From assembly GCF_014873495.1 (NCBI RefSeq), contig NZ_JADBGF010000001.1:62001-126000 (forward strand): a DNA stretch of 64,000 nucleotides. The letters are read 5' to 3'. This document shows, piece after piece, positions 42,812 to 52,031 of this stretch. Each line of letters opens with the position of its first letter. The stretch's first letter is position 1. The position numbers were made by a program, and so were the translations under genes. The stretch comes from Streptomyces stelliscabiei (GTDB lineage: Bacteria; Actinomycetota; Actinomycetes; Streptomycetales; Streptomycetaceae). The notes under the pieces are model-generated. The model saw only the letters and a program-made list of their open reading frames with translations, was not told where the DNA came from and did no database searches.

Positions 42812-43483
42812 TCAGCTGAGGGGAAGGGTTGTGTCGCGCAGCGTGGCCAGGGCTGGGGCGTACATGCGGGCCTTGATGGTGCCGATGGTGGCCCCCGCTC
42901 TGCTCGCCTGTGACTGGGCCAGTGCGATGGCTGCCGTACGTACGTCGTTCTCGGCAGCCACTCGGTCGACGATGCCGGCGGCCACCGCGTCTGCTCCGCC
43001 GTAGCGGTGCGCGGTGAGCATGGCCCGGTGCGCGGTGTGCGGGCCCAGCCGTGCCTGGATGAGTGCGGACATGCCAGGGGTGAAAGGGATGTCGATGTCC
43101 GCCTCGGGCAGGCACCAGTACCCGCGGTCTGCGCGCATGATGCGGAAGTCGTGAGCGAGGGAGAACATCGCCCCGGCCGCGAAGGCATGTCCCTGCAGAG
43201 CCGCAACGGTGATCACTGGCAGGGACAGCATGCGCGCGAAGAGCTCCTGGACGCGGACGACGTAGTCGGGGTGCTCGTCCAGGTGGGCGAGCAGCCACTC
43301 CAGGTCCAGGCCGTTGGAGTAGAACTTTCCCTGTGCGGCGGTCACCAGAGCGCGCGGGCCTGTCTCTTTCTCGACCTTGTCCAGCGCGGTGGCCACGGAG
43401 GCGAGCCAGTCGGGGTGGAAGCGATTCTCACCGTCTCCGAGGTCGAGAACGAAAACGTCGTCGTGACGATCGAGCGTGGGCAT
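42812..43483 (-). CDS. Enoyl-CoA hydratase/isomerase family protein
   Basis: A 223-residue crotonase-fold protein. It has KFYSNGLDLEWLL (first oxyanion-hole strand) and ALQGHAFAAGAMFSLAHDFRIM (second oxyanion loop). FTPGMSALIQARLG follows where mitochondrial-type isomerases carry catalytic acids. It is shorter than classical hydratases and resembles the plant/actinobacterial delta3-delta2-enoyl-CoA isomerase subgroup. It lies 56 bp after the HxlR gene on the same strand and may be controlled by it. Confidence 0.87.
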   Translation of the reverse strand: MPTLDRHDDVFVLDLGDGENRFHPDWLASVATALDKVEKETGPRALVTAAQGKFYSNGLDLEWLLAHLDEHPDYVVRVQELFARMLSLPVITVAALQGHAFAAGAMFSLAHDFRIMRADRGYWCLPEADIDIPFTPGMSALIQARLGPHTAHRAMLTAHRYGGADAVAAGIVDRVAAENDVRTAAIALAQSQASRAGATIGTIKARMYAPALATLRDTTLPLS

Positions 43484-43539
43484 CTGACTCCTTCAAGTAA
43501 GGCGGGATCGGGTGTAGGGACGAAGTTCGGCGAGGCGCT

Positions 43540-44106
43540 TCACCGGTTCCCCAGGCGTGACGCTCGCAGCGAGGCTCGGGCGCGCCTGCTGTCACGAAGC
43601 CCCAGCGGCGCCGGCCTCGCCGTCTGTTCACCTTCACGTCCTTCACGGACGTGCCCTCGATCAGCTGCGTGCGTAGGGCGCTGGCCCGGGCCAGGGATTT
43701 GAGCCGGGTGCCCCGGTTGCCTTCTGCGGCCAGGCTTGGCCTCTGGGGCGTTGGCGCAGAGGTGGCCCTCCGCCCAGATGGTCAGGGCGGTCAGGGGGAT
43801 GAGGAGCGCCTTGCCGTGGGAGGCGAGCGTGTAGACGGTGCTTGTGGGTGTGCCCGGGTGGGCGGTTCGGGTCACGAGGCCGAGGGTGGTCAGTTCCCGA
43901 AGGCGTCGGGTGAGCAGGCCGTCGCTGAGGCCGGGGAGGCGCTCGCGCAGCTGGGCGACATCGGCCGGGCCCTTGGCGAGGGCAGTGACGATCAGTCCGG
44001 TTCCGAGTCTGCCCAGCAGGGAGGAGGCCCGGGTGAGGGCCACAAGGGGTTCGGGCAGTTGCGGAGGGTTGGGTTGGTGCGGCGGGTGAGGATGCGGCGA
44101 CGTCAT
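43540..44106 (-). CDS. HxlR-family winged-helix regulator
   Basis: The first ~120 residues hold an HxlR-type winged helix: LGRLGTGLIVTALAKGP, LRERLPGLSDGLLTRRLREL and GLVTRTAHPGTPTSTVY. The remaining ~65 residues are Arg/Pro-rich and look like read-through. HxlR proteins often repress redox or oxidoreductase genes. It lies 90 bp downstream of the MFS gene and upstream of the enoyl-CoA hydratase gene, all on the minus strand. Confidence 0.78.
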   Translation of the reverse strand: MTSPHPHPPHQPNPPQLPEPLVALTRASSLLGRLGTGLIVTALAKGPADVAQLRERLPGLSDGLLTRRLRELTTLGLVTRTAHPGTPTSTVYTLASHGKALLIPLTALTIWAEGHLCANAPEAKPGRRRQPGHPAQIPGPGQRPTHAADRGHVREGREGEQTARPAPLGLRDSRRARASLRASRLGNR

Positions 44107-44195
44107 GGCCGGTTCCTTCCTGGTACGGCGCGGGGCATCGCGGTGCGGCCCTCGCGCCGTACGACGTGTTGGATGTGTCGGGGGTCGGTTGGGGG

Positions 44196-45776
44196 TTATG
44201 CCGTCGCCTTGGCCGTGTCGTGGTCTGTGCCGTCGGTCTGCGGGTGTTCGGCGGCCGTGCCCGGCTTGCCGGTCCGGCGCAGGAGGAGGGTGACGACGAC
44301 GGCGGCCAGGATGGTGGTCGCGGCGCCGCTGATGAGGGCGAGGTGCATGCCGGAGGCGAAGGCGTCGCGGGCCCGTTCGATCAGTGCGGGGTTGCCCGTG
44401 GCGTGGCCGATGTGGTTGGCGGCGGCCAGGGAGGAGCGGGCGGCTTGCGCGACGGGGGCGGGGAGGCCGCCGGTGTCGAGGGAGTCACGGTACTGGGCGT
44501 TCATGAGGCTGCCGAGGACGGCGATGCCCAGGGCGCCGCCGAGTTCGCGTGAGAGGTCGTTCACGGCGGATCCCACGTTCTGCAGACGTGGCGGCAGGGC
44601 GTCGGTGATCGCCGCGGTGGCCGGCGTCGTGGCCAGGCCCATACCCGCGCCGAGCGGCAGGAGTCCGGCGACGACCAGCCAGTACGAACTGCCGGCGTCG
44701 AGCTGGGCCAGCACGACCAGGCCGGTGGTGACCAGGACCAGGCCGACGGTCCAGGGGCGGCGTATGCCTCGCCGGGCGACCAGGAGCGGGCTGAGGCGGG
44801 CGCTGGGGATCATCGCCGCGGACATGGGCAGCACGCTCACCGCGGCCATCAGTGCGCTGTCACCGCGCACCAGCTGGAGGTACTGCATGGTGACGAAGAT
44901 GAACCCGAAGAACGCGAAGAACTGCAGTGTGGTCGAGATCGATCCTGCCGCGAACAGTTTGTTGCGGAACAGCCGCGGGTCGAGCAGGGGGTGCGGGTGC
45001 CTGAGCTCCCAGGCCACGAAGGCGACCAGGACGGCGAGGCCGAGGGCTATGCCTGCCAGGGTGCGCGTGCTGCCCCAGCCGTGCTCGGGTGCCTCGATGA
45101 CCGAGTAGACCAGCACGCCCAGCCCTGCCACGGTGAGAGCCGCTCCGGTCACATCGATGCGCTGTCTGCCCGGCTGCGCGGACTCCGGCACGAAGAGGTA
45201 GGTGCCGATGAACGCCACCGCGGCCATGACGGTGTTCAGCCAGAACACCGATCGCCACGACCACGCCTCGAGCAGAATTCCGGAGGCGAGCAGTCCCAGT
45301 GCGGCGCTGGCGCCCGCGACCCCCGCCCAGATGCTGATGGCACGCGCCTGCTGGCCGCGGGGAAACGTGCTGGTGATCGTGGACAGCGTGGCGGGCATGA
45401 CGAACGCGGCGGCAACGCCCAGCACCGCACGAAGGGCGATCAGGACGCCCGGCTCGGTCGTGAAGGTCGCGGCCAGCGATACTGCGCCGAACACCGCGAC
45501 GCCGCCGAGCAGCGCCCGGCGACGGCCGAAGCGGTCGCCGAGGGTCGCGGCGAACAGCAGGAACGAAGCGAAGATCAGGCTGTAGGAGTCGATGATCCAC
45601 GACAGCTGGGTCTGGTTGGCGTGCGTCTCGCGGGCGATGTCGGGCAACGCCACGCTCAGCGACGCCATGGCCGATACGACGGTCGCCAGCGCCAGGCAGG
45701 TCACGGCCAGAACGGCACCGGGGCGCAAGGCGCGCACCGGTCCGCCGGCCTGCTCCGCAATGCTGGAGTCGGACAT
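44196..45776 (-). CDS. MFS exporter, paralogue of the 39.6-kb exporter
   Basis: A 526-residue DHA2-type exporter. It shares near-identical blocks with the exporter at 39580 (AVLAVTCLALATVVSAMASL, ELRHPHPLLDPRLFRN, LGAGMGLATTPATAAITDAL), so the two arose by duplication. The start MSDSSIAEQ at 45776 has AAAGGAG upstream. It follows the nitroreductase gene by 74 bp in the same direction, suggesting a two-gene efflux/detoxification unit. No copy of the 30-bp dyad was found in front of it. Confidence 0.92.
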   Translation of the reverse strand: MSDSSIAEQAGGPVRALRPGAVLAVTCLALATVVSAMASLSVALPDIARETHANQTQLSWIIDSYSLIFASFLLFAATLGDRFGRRRALLGGVAVFGAVSLAATFTTEPGVLIALRAVLGVAAAFVMPATLSTITSTFPRGQQARAISIWAGVAGASAALGLLASGILLEAWSWRSVFWLNTVMAAVAFIGTYLFVPESAQPGRQRIDVTGAALTVAGLGVLVYSVIEAPEHGWGSTRTLAGIALGLAVLVAFVAWELRHPHPLLDPRLFRNKLFAAGSISTTLQFFAFFGFIFVTMQYLQLVRGDSALMAAVSVLPMSAAMIPSARLSPLLVARRGIRRPWTVGLVLVTTGLVVLAQLDAGSSYWLVVAGLLPLGAGMGLATTPATAAITDALPPRLQNVGSAVNDLSRELGGALGIAVLGSLMNAQYRDSLDTGGLPAPVAQAARSSLAAANHIGHATGNPALIERARDAFASGMHLALISGAATTILAAVVVTLLLRRTGKPGTAAEHPQTDGTDHDTAKATA

Positions 45777-45850
45777 GAGGGAATCTCCTTTGAACGGAAC
45801 GAAACTGGTGGGCGGGCGGCGCGGTGGGACTCGCCGCACCTGCCGGGGGG

Positions 45851-47053
45851 TCAGCTGGTCACGACGTCGCCGAGGCTGCGGCGCGGGCTGAGACCCGGCG
45901 TGCGCTCGGGGTGACCGATACGGAAGGACAGCAGGCCCATCGAGGCGGGGCGGCCCAGCAGGGCGGCCCAGCGGGCGGAGAAGACGTCGGGGCTGCCGGC
46001 CGCGGTGTCGCGGTCGATGCGTTCGGTGATCTGGTTCATGTGGTGCAGGCCCAGGCCGAGCATGGTTGCGGTGAGGTGCAACCGGGCCAGCAGCCGTCCG
46101 CCGCTGACCTGGGCGGTTCTGTCGGTGACGTCGTCGACGGCGATGACGCCGTAGGCGGCGGCGGTCGCGGTGTGCACCTCGCGGGTGGCCTTGACCCAGT
46201 AGGCGTCGCCGTCCTCGCGGGACTGCGCGGGGAGGAGTTTCGCGGCGAACAAGGTCAGCCCGCCCAGTCCCTGACCGTCGAGGGTGAGCCCGTCGCGGTG
46301 CCTGTCGATGCTGCCGCGCGAGCTGCGGAACCAGGTGAAGGCCTCCGTCGACTGCGCGGTGTCCGCGGTGATCGCCTCGGTGGCCTCGACATAGAGCCGG
46401 CCCAGCCGCTCCCGCGCCTGCTCGTCGGTGATCCACAGCACGCTCGCCCCCTCGATGCGGGAACTCTGTTCGGTGAAGCCGCTGACGTCGACGGGTGCGG
46501 AGGTGTACGGGCCGCGGTTGGTGTGCCGGTGCGGAATCGCAGCGGCGAGGTCACGGTCCTTTCTGGTGCGGGCCTTGCTGAGTACGATGCGCGCGACATG
46601 GTCCGATACCGGGCCGTCCGGGAAGAGGGCGACGTCGGCGGTGAATCCGGCCGGTCCGGCGGCGATCACCATGTTCTCGACGGCGCAGCCGAGTCCGGCG
46701 AAGTGTTCACGGCCGCTCGCGTCGTTGAGCGGCATCCGCCGGCTCGGGTCGGAGTGGACGTCGATGGTGTCGCCGTCGACGATCATTCGCCAGGGCTGGG
46801 TGTTGTGCGGGTTGCACGCGAGGACGCCGGCGGCGACCACCCGCTCGACGCCGGACATCGAGGTCCAGTCGTGCCAGAGGTCGTACGGATCACCGGACCC
46901 GGCGCTGAAGGCTCCGTTGGTGACAGCCCGGAGTCCGCCGACGCCCACGCCGAGGCCGGCGACCGAGCCGATGCCGAGGCCGGTCAGCTTCAGCGCGTCC
47001 CTGCGAGTGAAGGTGATCTCCGGGGGTTCGTCCGTGACGGTGTTCGTGGCCAT
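45851..47053 (-). CDS. Tat-exported nitroreductase-family protein (Acg-like)
   Basis: A 400-residue protein. The N-terminus has a twin-arginine-type signal (FTRRDALKLTGLGIGSVAG). Two nitroreductase-like halves follow, with LACNPHNTQPWRM (the FMN-site block of the Acg/nitroreductase group) and IPHRHTNRGPYTS. The C-terminal block reads RIGHPERTPGLSPRR. Such proteins bind FMN and reduce or sequester flavin or nitro compounds. It precedes the MFS exporter, so a shared role in handling a toxic compound is plausible. Confidence 0.85.
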   Translation of the reverse strand: MATNTVTDEPPEITFTRRDALKLTGLGIGSVAGLGVGVGGLRAVTNGAFSAGSGDPYDLWHDWTSMSGVERVVAAGVLACNPHNTQPWRMIVDGDTIDVHSDPSRRMPLNDASGREHFAGLGCAVENMVIAAGPAGFTADVALFPDGPVSDHVARIVLSKARTRKDRDLAAAIPHRHTNRGPYTSAPVDVSGFTEQSSRIEGASVLWITDEQARERLGRLYVEATEAITADTAQSTEAFTWFRSSRGSIDRHRDGLTLDGQGLGGLTLFAAKLLPAQSREDGDAYWVKATREVHTATAAAYGVIAVDDVTDRTAQVSGGRLLARLHLTATMLGLGLHHMNQITERIDRDTAAGSPDVFSARWAALLGRPASMGLLSFRIGHPERTPGLSPRRSLGDVVTS

Positions 47054-47285
47054 TGCGTCTCTCCTGTCGCCCGACCCCGGGTTGTGCCAGGAGAATCGCG
47101 TCGCACAGGGTGCCGGCGCACCACCCCGCCGCGAGATGTACCCGGGGTGGTGGAGCTGGCAGAATCAGCGTCCGGTTGCGGTACCGGGCCGCAGGTCGGG
47201 AGCGTCGTGACGTCGGACATACCCAGGCGGCCACTGCTGGCCGTGAAACAGGTGATCCACCCGCCCAGCGGGTTCCCTGTACGCC

Positions 47286-47501
47286 ATGGCCCCCACCCGT
47301 TACGTGCTGACGCTGCGCGGACCGATCGCCCGCACTCTGCTGGACGTGATCAGCACCAGGTTCGACCATGTGTCCGCGCCCGGCGCGGACGGCACCGTAC
47401 TGATCGTCGAGAACATCGACCAGGCATCACTACGCGCCCTGCTGACCCTGCTCTGGGACACCAACCACGACGTACTGGCCTTTGAAGAGACAGCGACCTG
47501 A
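47286..47501 (+). CDS. Small hypothetical protein
   Basis: A 71-residue protein starting MAPTRYVLTLRGPIART. It has an alternating alpha/beta pattern (SLRALLTLLWDTNHDVLAFEE) and no Cys or membrane segment. I recognise no family. It is convergent with the FAD monooxygenase gene (25 bp between ends) and divergent from the nitroreductase gene. The frame has good codon bias, so it is probably real. Confidence 0.5.
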   Translation: MAPTRYVLTLRGPIARTLLDVISTRFDHVSAPGADGTVLIVENIDQASLRALLTLLWDTNHDVLAFEETAT

Positions 47502-47526
47502 GATGTCCCCTGGAGAAACGGCGGCT

Positions 47527-48657
47527 CTACCGGTAGTTGAGCTCGGCGAGTTCGGTGGCGAGCTTCCTGGGCATGGCCGTGTGGCCGAGCAGCGGCAGCG
47601 CGATGTTGCGGACCCCTCGGACCAGGGGGTTACGGGTGGTGGCCACGCGGGTCATGCGGTGGGTGAAGGCGACCACGCGCTGGGCTACGGGGCGGCGTTG
47701 CGCGTCGTAGCCGTCGAGCCGGCCGGTGGCGAGCGCCCGGCCCAGGGTGTAGCCGTCCTGGATGCCGGTGTTCATTCCCTGACCGCCGGCGGGGCTGTGC
47801 ACATGGGCGGCGTCGCCGGCCAGCAGCAGACGGCCGGCGCGGAAGCGGTCGGCTACCCGGTGGTGCACCCGGAACCGTGACGACCATGCCAGACCGGTGA
47901 CCTTGGCCTGGCCGGGGGCGCGCTCGTCGAGCACCCGCTGGACGAAGTCGAGGTCCGGTGCGGCGGGCGCGTCGTCCACGGTGGCGACGACCCGGTAGTG
48001 GCCTCCGGGAAGCGGGGCGACGACGGCGAGTCCCGCGGTGCCGAACGTCAGCGAGACTTCGTCCGGCCCCGGGGCCCAATCCATCACCACGTCGGCGAGC
48101 ACGAAGGACTCGGCGTAGGCGTTGCCGGTGAAACCGATGCCCGCCGCCTCACGCACGATGCTGTGCATGCCGTCGGCGCCGACGGCATGGGCGGCGCGCA
48201 GAGTCTCCCCCGTGGCCATGGTGAGCGTCACGCCTTCCTCGTCCTGGACGACGGACGCGACCTCGTAGGGGCGGTGCACATCGCCGCCGAGCGCCCGCAG
48301 CCGGTCCAGCAGCACGCTCTCGGTCTCGTACTGCGGAACCATCAGCGTGTACGGATGGGGCGTGGGCAGCTTGTCGAACGGCACCGTCAGCAGCCGCCGC
48401 ACGCCGTCACGGACGGCGAACCGGGTGACCTTAACGCCTCGCGCGATCAGCTCGTCGGAGGCTCCCAGCTCGTCCAGGACCTCCAGCGTGCGGGCGTGCA
48501 CAACGGCGGCGCGCGAAGTGTTGGCACCCTCCGCCAGCTTGTCCAGGACAACGAAGTCGATGCCTGCGGAAGCCAGCGTGACGGCGAGCGCGAGACCGGC
48601 CGGTCCGGCGCCGACGACGGCGACTTCGGTGCGGGCGGGAAGTGCGGTGGCGTTCAT
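47527..48657 (-). CDS. FAD-dependent aromatic monooxygenase
   Basis: A 376-residue class-A flavoprotein hydroxylase. The FAD site is VAVVGAGPAGLALAVTLA, the DG motif HAVGADGMHSIVREA, and the GD motif RLLLAGDAAHVHSPAGGQGMN. It lacks the C-terminal thioredoxin-like domain of the longer phenol hydroxylases. ATG 48657 lies 35 bp from the first of two 30-bp operator-like dyads, the same as at the tetR-MFS locus. Together with the exporter it may form an inducible oxidise-and-export defence against an aromatic or polyketide-like compound, as Rox-type enzymes do for rifampicin. Confidence 0.9.
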   Translation of the reverse strand: MNATALPARTEVAVVGAGPAGLALAVTLASAGIDFVVLDKLAEGANTSRAAVVHARTLEVLDELGASDELIARGVKVTRFAVRDGVRRLLTVPFDKLPTPHPYTLMVPQYETESVLLDRLRALGGDVHRPYEVASVVQDEEGVTLTMATGETLRAAHAVGADGMHSIVREAAGIGFTGNAYAESFVLADVVMDWAPGPDEVSLTFGTAGLAVVAPLPGGHYRVVATVDDAPAAPDLDFVQRVLDERAPGQAKVTGLAWSSRFRVHHRVADRFRAGRLLLAGDAAHVHSPAGGQGMNTGIQDGYTLGRALATGRLDGYDAQRRPVAQRVVAFTHRMTRVATTRNPLVRGVRNIALPLLGHTAMPRKLATELAELNYR

Positions 48658-48691
48658 GGCGGAGCCTTCCGTTACTTGATTCGGGAAGCAG

Positions 48692-48775
48692 GTCAACAGG
48701 CGTTGGCCGACGCCTGTTGACAGGATGCTCGAACTCTCGGCCAGAGTCAACACGCGTTGGCCCACAATCGTTGGC
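48692..48775. promoter_or_regulatory. Pair of 30-bp operator-like dyads (locus 3)
   Basis: Copies at 48692-48721 and 48746-48775, with starts 54 bp apart. The first is a near-perfect palindrome: GTCAACAGGCGT on the left and its complement ACGCCTGTTGAC on the right. They lie upstream of the FAD monooxygenase gene. Rightward, the MMPL gene starts more than 500 bp away. Confidence 0.8.
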
Positions 48776-49312
48776 TTGGTGTCGGGCCCCGGCACGGAGC
48801 GGCCTCGCGGACGGGCGAGGCCACGCTCGTACGGACCGCAAACCGGGCTACTGACAGCAGCGATCCGCACGGTGGCTGCCGGCGCCGTCATCGACCGGTC
48901 ACCACGCTCCGCTCCGCGGCAAGGCCTCACTCTTCGGCACGGTCCGCCCCACCGGACCTTTCGGTACGGGCGGTTGCCCCTTTCGAGACCGAAGCGGCCC
49001 GTGCACAGGGTGACGGGCCGCACCCCCCGGTCCCGGCGAGCTCGTCGCTCACCGCCCACGGCGGCAGGGAGAAGCGGGAGACGCGCCGCTTCGACGGCTG
49101 GGAACCGAGCCAGCCGGGCGACTGAGCGGGTGACGCGCAACATAGGCACCGTTTACTCAGTCGCGCGCGAGCCGAGGCCGCAAACATCGGTGCTGAGGGA
49201 ATCCGCCCGGCCGGATGCTCATCCGGTTCGGAAAGCAAGCTGCTCAAGCGGCTGTGCGCCGCAGCAGGCCAACTCTGTTCCCTCCCGCCCACCGAAGTCT
49301 CCGGGAGTTCCC
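48776..49312. other. Long leader of the MMPL transporter gene
   Basis: About 540 bp without a recognisable gene. An open frame runs through it into the MMPL gene, but its composition (Arg/Pro/Ser-rich) is not protein-like. The rightward promoter of the transporter probably lies here. Confidence 0.4.
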
Positions 49313-51502
49313 GTGGCCGCCTACCTCGACAGACTCGCCCGCCTGGCGTTCCGACGACGCCGGATCATCGTTTTCCTCTGGCTGGCTCTTCTGGCCCTGG
49401 TAGGTCTGGGCGCGGCGACAGCGCCCACCGCCACGTCGTCGTCCTTTTCCCTGCCCGGCACAGAATCACAAAGGGCCCTCGACCTGCTGGAGCAGCGCAT
49501 GCCCGGCAGTCATGCCGACGGCGCCACGGCCCGCGTCGTCCTGCGCGTCCCCGCGGACACCAAGATCACCACAAGAGCACAGCAGAGCGCGGTGCAGGAG
49601 GTGATCGACGACCTGCGTGCCGGGTCCCCTCAGGTCGCCTCGGTGGCCGACCCGTACGAAACCGGAGCGGTCTCGAAGGACGGCTCGACCGCGTTCGTGA
49701 CCGTCACCTACGACGCCACCGCACCGCAGATCACGGATACCACCCGAGAGGCGCTCGACGAAGCCGGTGCGCGGGCGGAGCACGACGGCATGCACGTCGA
49801 GATCGGCGGCGACGCCCTCGCCGTTTCGCCCGAACCGGGCGCGGGCGAGATCATCGGCGTCGTCATCGCCGGCGTCGTCCTCGCCATCACCTTCGGCTCC
49901 CTGGTGGCGGCCGGTCTCCCGCTGATGACGGCCATCGTCGGCGTCGGGATCGGCATCTCCACCATCACGGCGCTGAGCAGCATGCTGGACCTGGGTTCCA
50001 CCACCTCCACCCTGGCCATGATGATCGGGCTTGCCGTGGGAATCGACTACGCGCTGTTCATCGTCTCCCGGTACCGAGCAGAAACGGCCGAGGGCAAAGA
50101 CGGCGAAGAAGCCGTCGGCCACGCCGTCGGCACCGCAGGCTCCGCCGTCGTCTTCGCCGGTCTGACCGTGATCATCGCCCTGGCCGGCCTGTCCGTGGTG
50201 GGCATCCCCGCACTGACCAAGATGGGCCTGGCCGCCGCCGGCACCGTACTCATCGCCGTCCTGATCGCCCTGACCCTCATACCCGCACTCCTCGGGTTCG
50301 CAGGGAAGCGGATCACCGGCCGCAAGAAGAGCGACGGACCCCGGGCACGCCCTCAACGCAATGGAGGCACCCGCTGGGCACACTTCGTCCTGCGGCGCCC
50401 CCGGCAAGTGCTCCTGCTGGGCGTGCTGGGACTCGGGGCCATCGCCCTTCCCGCCTCGTCCCTGGAACTCGGCCTGCCCGACGACGGGGCGCAGTCCACC
50501 GGCACCACCCAGCGCAGGGCATACGACCTGCTGTCCGACCGCTTCGGGCCCGGCGTCAACGGCCCTCTGCTGGTGGTCGTCGACGGAGACAAGGCGACAG
50601 CCGACCAAACGGTGACGACCCTCAAGAAGATCCCGGGCGCCGCGGCCATCAGTGCGCCCACGGCCAACGCCGCCGGCGACACATCCGTCATCACGGTCGT
50701 CCCCGCACACCGTCCTTCTTCCGAGTCCACCGAACATCTCGTTCAGGAAATCCGCAAAGAGGCCGGACACAACGTCCTGGTCACCGGAACGACGGCCCTC
50801 AACATCGACTTCTCACAGAAGATGAACAGCGCACTGATGCCCTACCTCGCGCTGGTCATAGGGCTGGCGTTCATCCTGCTCATGATCGTCTTCCGCTCGG
50901 TCCTCGTGCCCCTCAAGGCAGCGCTGGGCTTCCTGTTGTCGGTGACCGCCGCACTGGGCGCCGTCGTGGCCGTCTTCCAGTGGGGATGGCTGGGTTCCCT
51001 CTTGGGAGTCGAGCAGACCGGGCCCATCGTCTCGATGATGCCGATCTTCATGGTGGGCGTCGTCTTCGGACTGGCCATGGACTACGAGGTCTTCCTGGTC
51101 ACCCGGATGCGCGAGGCCTACGTGCACGGCGAGCAGCCCCACACGGCGATCGTCACCGGCTTCAGGCACGGCGCGCGGGTGGTCACAGCTGCCGCCGTCA
51201 TCATGATCGCTGTCTTCGCGGGCTTCATAGGCTCGGGTGAGCCCATGATCAAAATGATCGGTTTCGGACTGGCCATCGCGGTGTTCTTCGACGCCTTCGT
51301 CGTCCGCATGGCCATCGTTCCCGCAGTCCTGGCTCTGCTGGGCCAGAAAGCCTGGTGGCTGCCCCGTCGACTGGATGCGCTACTGCCGGACATCGACATC
51401 GAGGGAGCAAAGCTCTCGGGCTCGTTCGCACCCCTCGCATCTACCGACCTTGACGCGACAGTCGACGAGCGCCCAGAAGTCGATCAGCGCGTTGCTTCGT
51501 GA
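49313..51502 (+). CDS. MMPL/RND-type membrane transporter
   Basis: A 729-residue protein with the MMPL double layout: a helix, an extracellular domain (about 45-170), a five-helix block with GLAVGIDYALFIVSRYR, then a repeat with a second extracellular domain and GLAMDYEVFLVTRMRE. These GxDY/MDY blocks carry the proton-relay Asp residues. GTG 49313 (VAAYLDRLARLAF) has GGGAG upstream, and the longer open frame to the left is not credible. It likely exports lipids or hydrophobic metabolites. Confidence 0.93.
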   Translation: MAAYLDRLARLAFRRRRIIVFLWLALLALVGLGAATAPTATSSSFSLPGTESQRALDLLEQRMPGSHADGATARVVLRVPADTKITTRAQQSAVQEVIDDLRAGSPQVASVADPYETGAVSKDGSTAFVTVTYDATAPQITDTTREALDEAGARAEHDGMHVEIGGDALAVSPEPGAGEIIGVVIAGVVLAITFGSLVAAGLPLMTAIVGVGIGISTITALSSMLDLGSTTSTLAMMIGLAVGIDYALFIVSRYRAETAEGKDGEEAVGHAVGTAGSAVVFAGLTVIIALAGLSVVGIPALTKMGLAAAGTVLIAVLIALTLIPALLGFAGKRITGRKKSDGPRARPQRNGGTRWAHFVLRRPRQVLLLGVLGLGAIALPASSLELGLPDDGAQSTGTTQRRAYDLLSDRFGPGVNGPLLVVVDGDKATADQTVTTLKKIPGAAAISAPTANAAGDTSVITVVPAHRPSSESTEHLVQEIRKEAGHNVLVTGTTALNIDFSQKMNSALMPYLALVIGLAFILLMIVFRSVLVPLKAALGFLLSVTAALGAVVAVFQWGWLGSLLGVEQTGPIVSMMPIFMVGVVFGLAMDYEVFLVTRMREAYVHGEQPHTAIVTGFRHGARVVTAAAVIMIAVFAGFIGSGEPMIKMIGFGLAIAVFFDAFVVRMAIVPAVLALLGQKAWWLPRRLDALLPDIDIEGAKLSGSFAPLASTDLDATVDERPEVDQRVAS

Positions 51503-52031
51503 AGCCGAAGACTCGGTCCGGCTGCCGGCCCAGGCCAATAGCCGATCCGGAACCATAAACGGGGCCTCCGGCAGACGGGTTCTCGACAGACCCGGACCGG
51601 CCGGAGGCTTCCTTGTCTGCCGCGTCGGGCTCTGAGGGGTCCGTCTTCACTCCGTGCTTCCTCGCCGCTCAAGTCCAGCGCAGGAGTCCTGAACGGGGAC
51701 GACTATCTCGTCAGCGCGGTCAGCCGCGACGCGCATCGCACCGCCGCCATCTGGCACTACCGTCGACGCCGCCCGGCCGGCGAGGAGCGTCACCCTCGAC
51801 CATCGCCTCCGGTGGAGCCTGCCGATCCACGGACCCGCATCGTGAAGCGGTGCACCCGGGTTTGCCGAATGGGACCGACGGCTCTGCCGGCGCATGGTGA
51901 GGGAATGAACGCACACGCGAGGCCGGCGAGCGTAAGCAACCAGGCCCATCCAGGCGACGGTTGGACTCACATTCATCCCGCCTACGTTTCGATCGTCCCC
52001 CCACTGCCAGACATGGCGTCGGTTTCGTCCT
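51503..52031. other. Spacer with a terminator, between MMPL and LysR genes
   Basis: About 530 bp. GCCTCCGGC at 51563-51571 pairs with 51600-51608 to form the likely terminator of the MMPL gene. The rest has no recognisable gene on either strand. Confidence 0.45.
51563..51608 (+). terminator. Hairpin after the MMPL gene
   Basis: A 9-bp stem (GCCTCCGGC and its complement) with an inner GGGT/ACCC pair, 60 bp after the stop and followed by TTCCTTGT. Confidence 0.65.

Noticed and set aside
45824..47485. A 553-codon plus-strand frame opposite the nitroreductase gene
   Set aside because: The nitroreductase frame has a Tat signal and family motifs; the plus frame has low-complexity composition.
48725..49312. 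Extended N-terminus of the MMPL transporter
   Set aside because: About 196 Arg/Pro-rich codons precede the conserved first helix; the GTG at 49313 has GGGAG upstream and gives the family's usual start.
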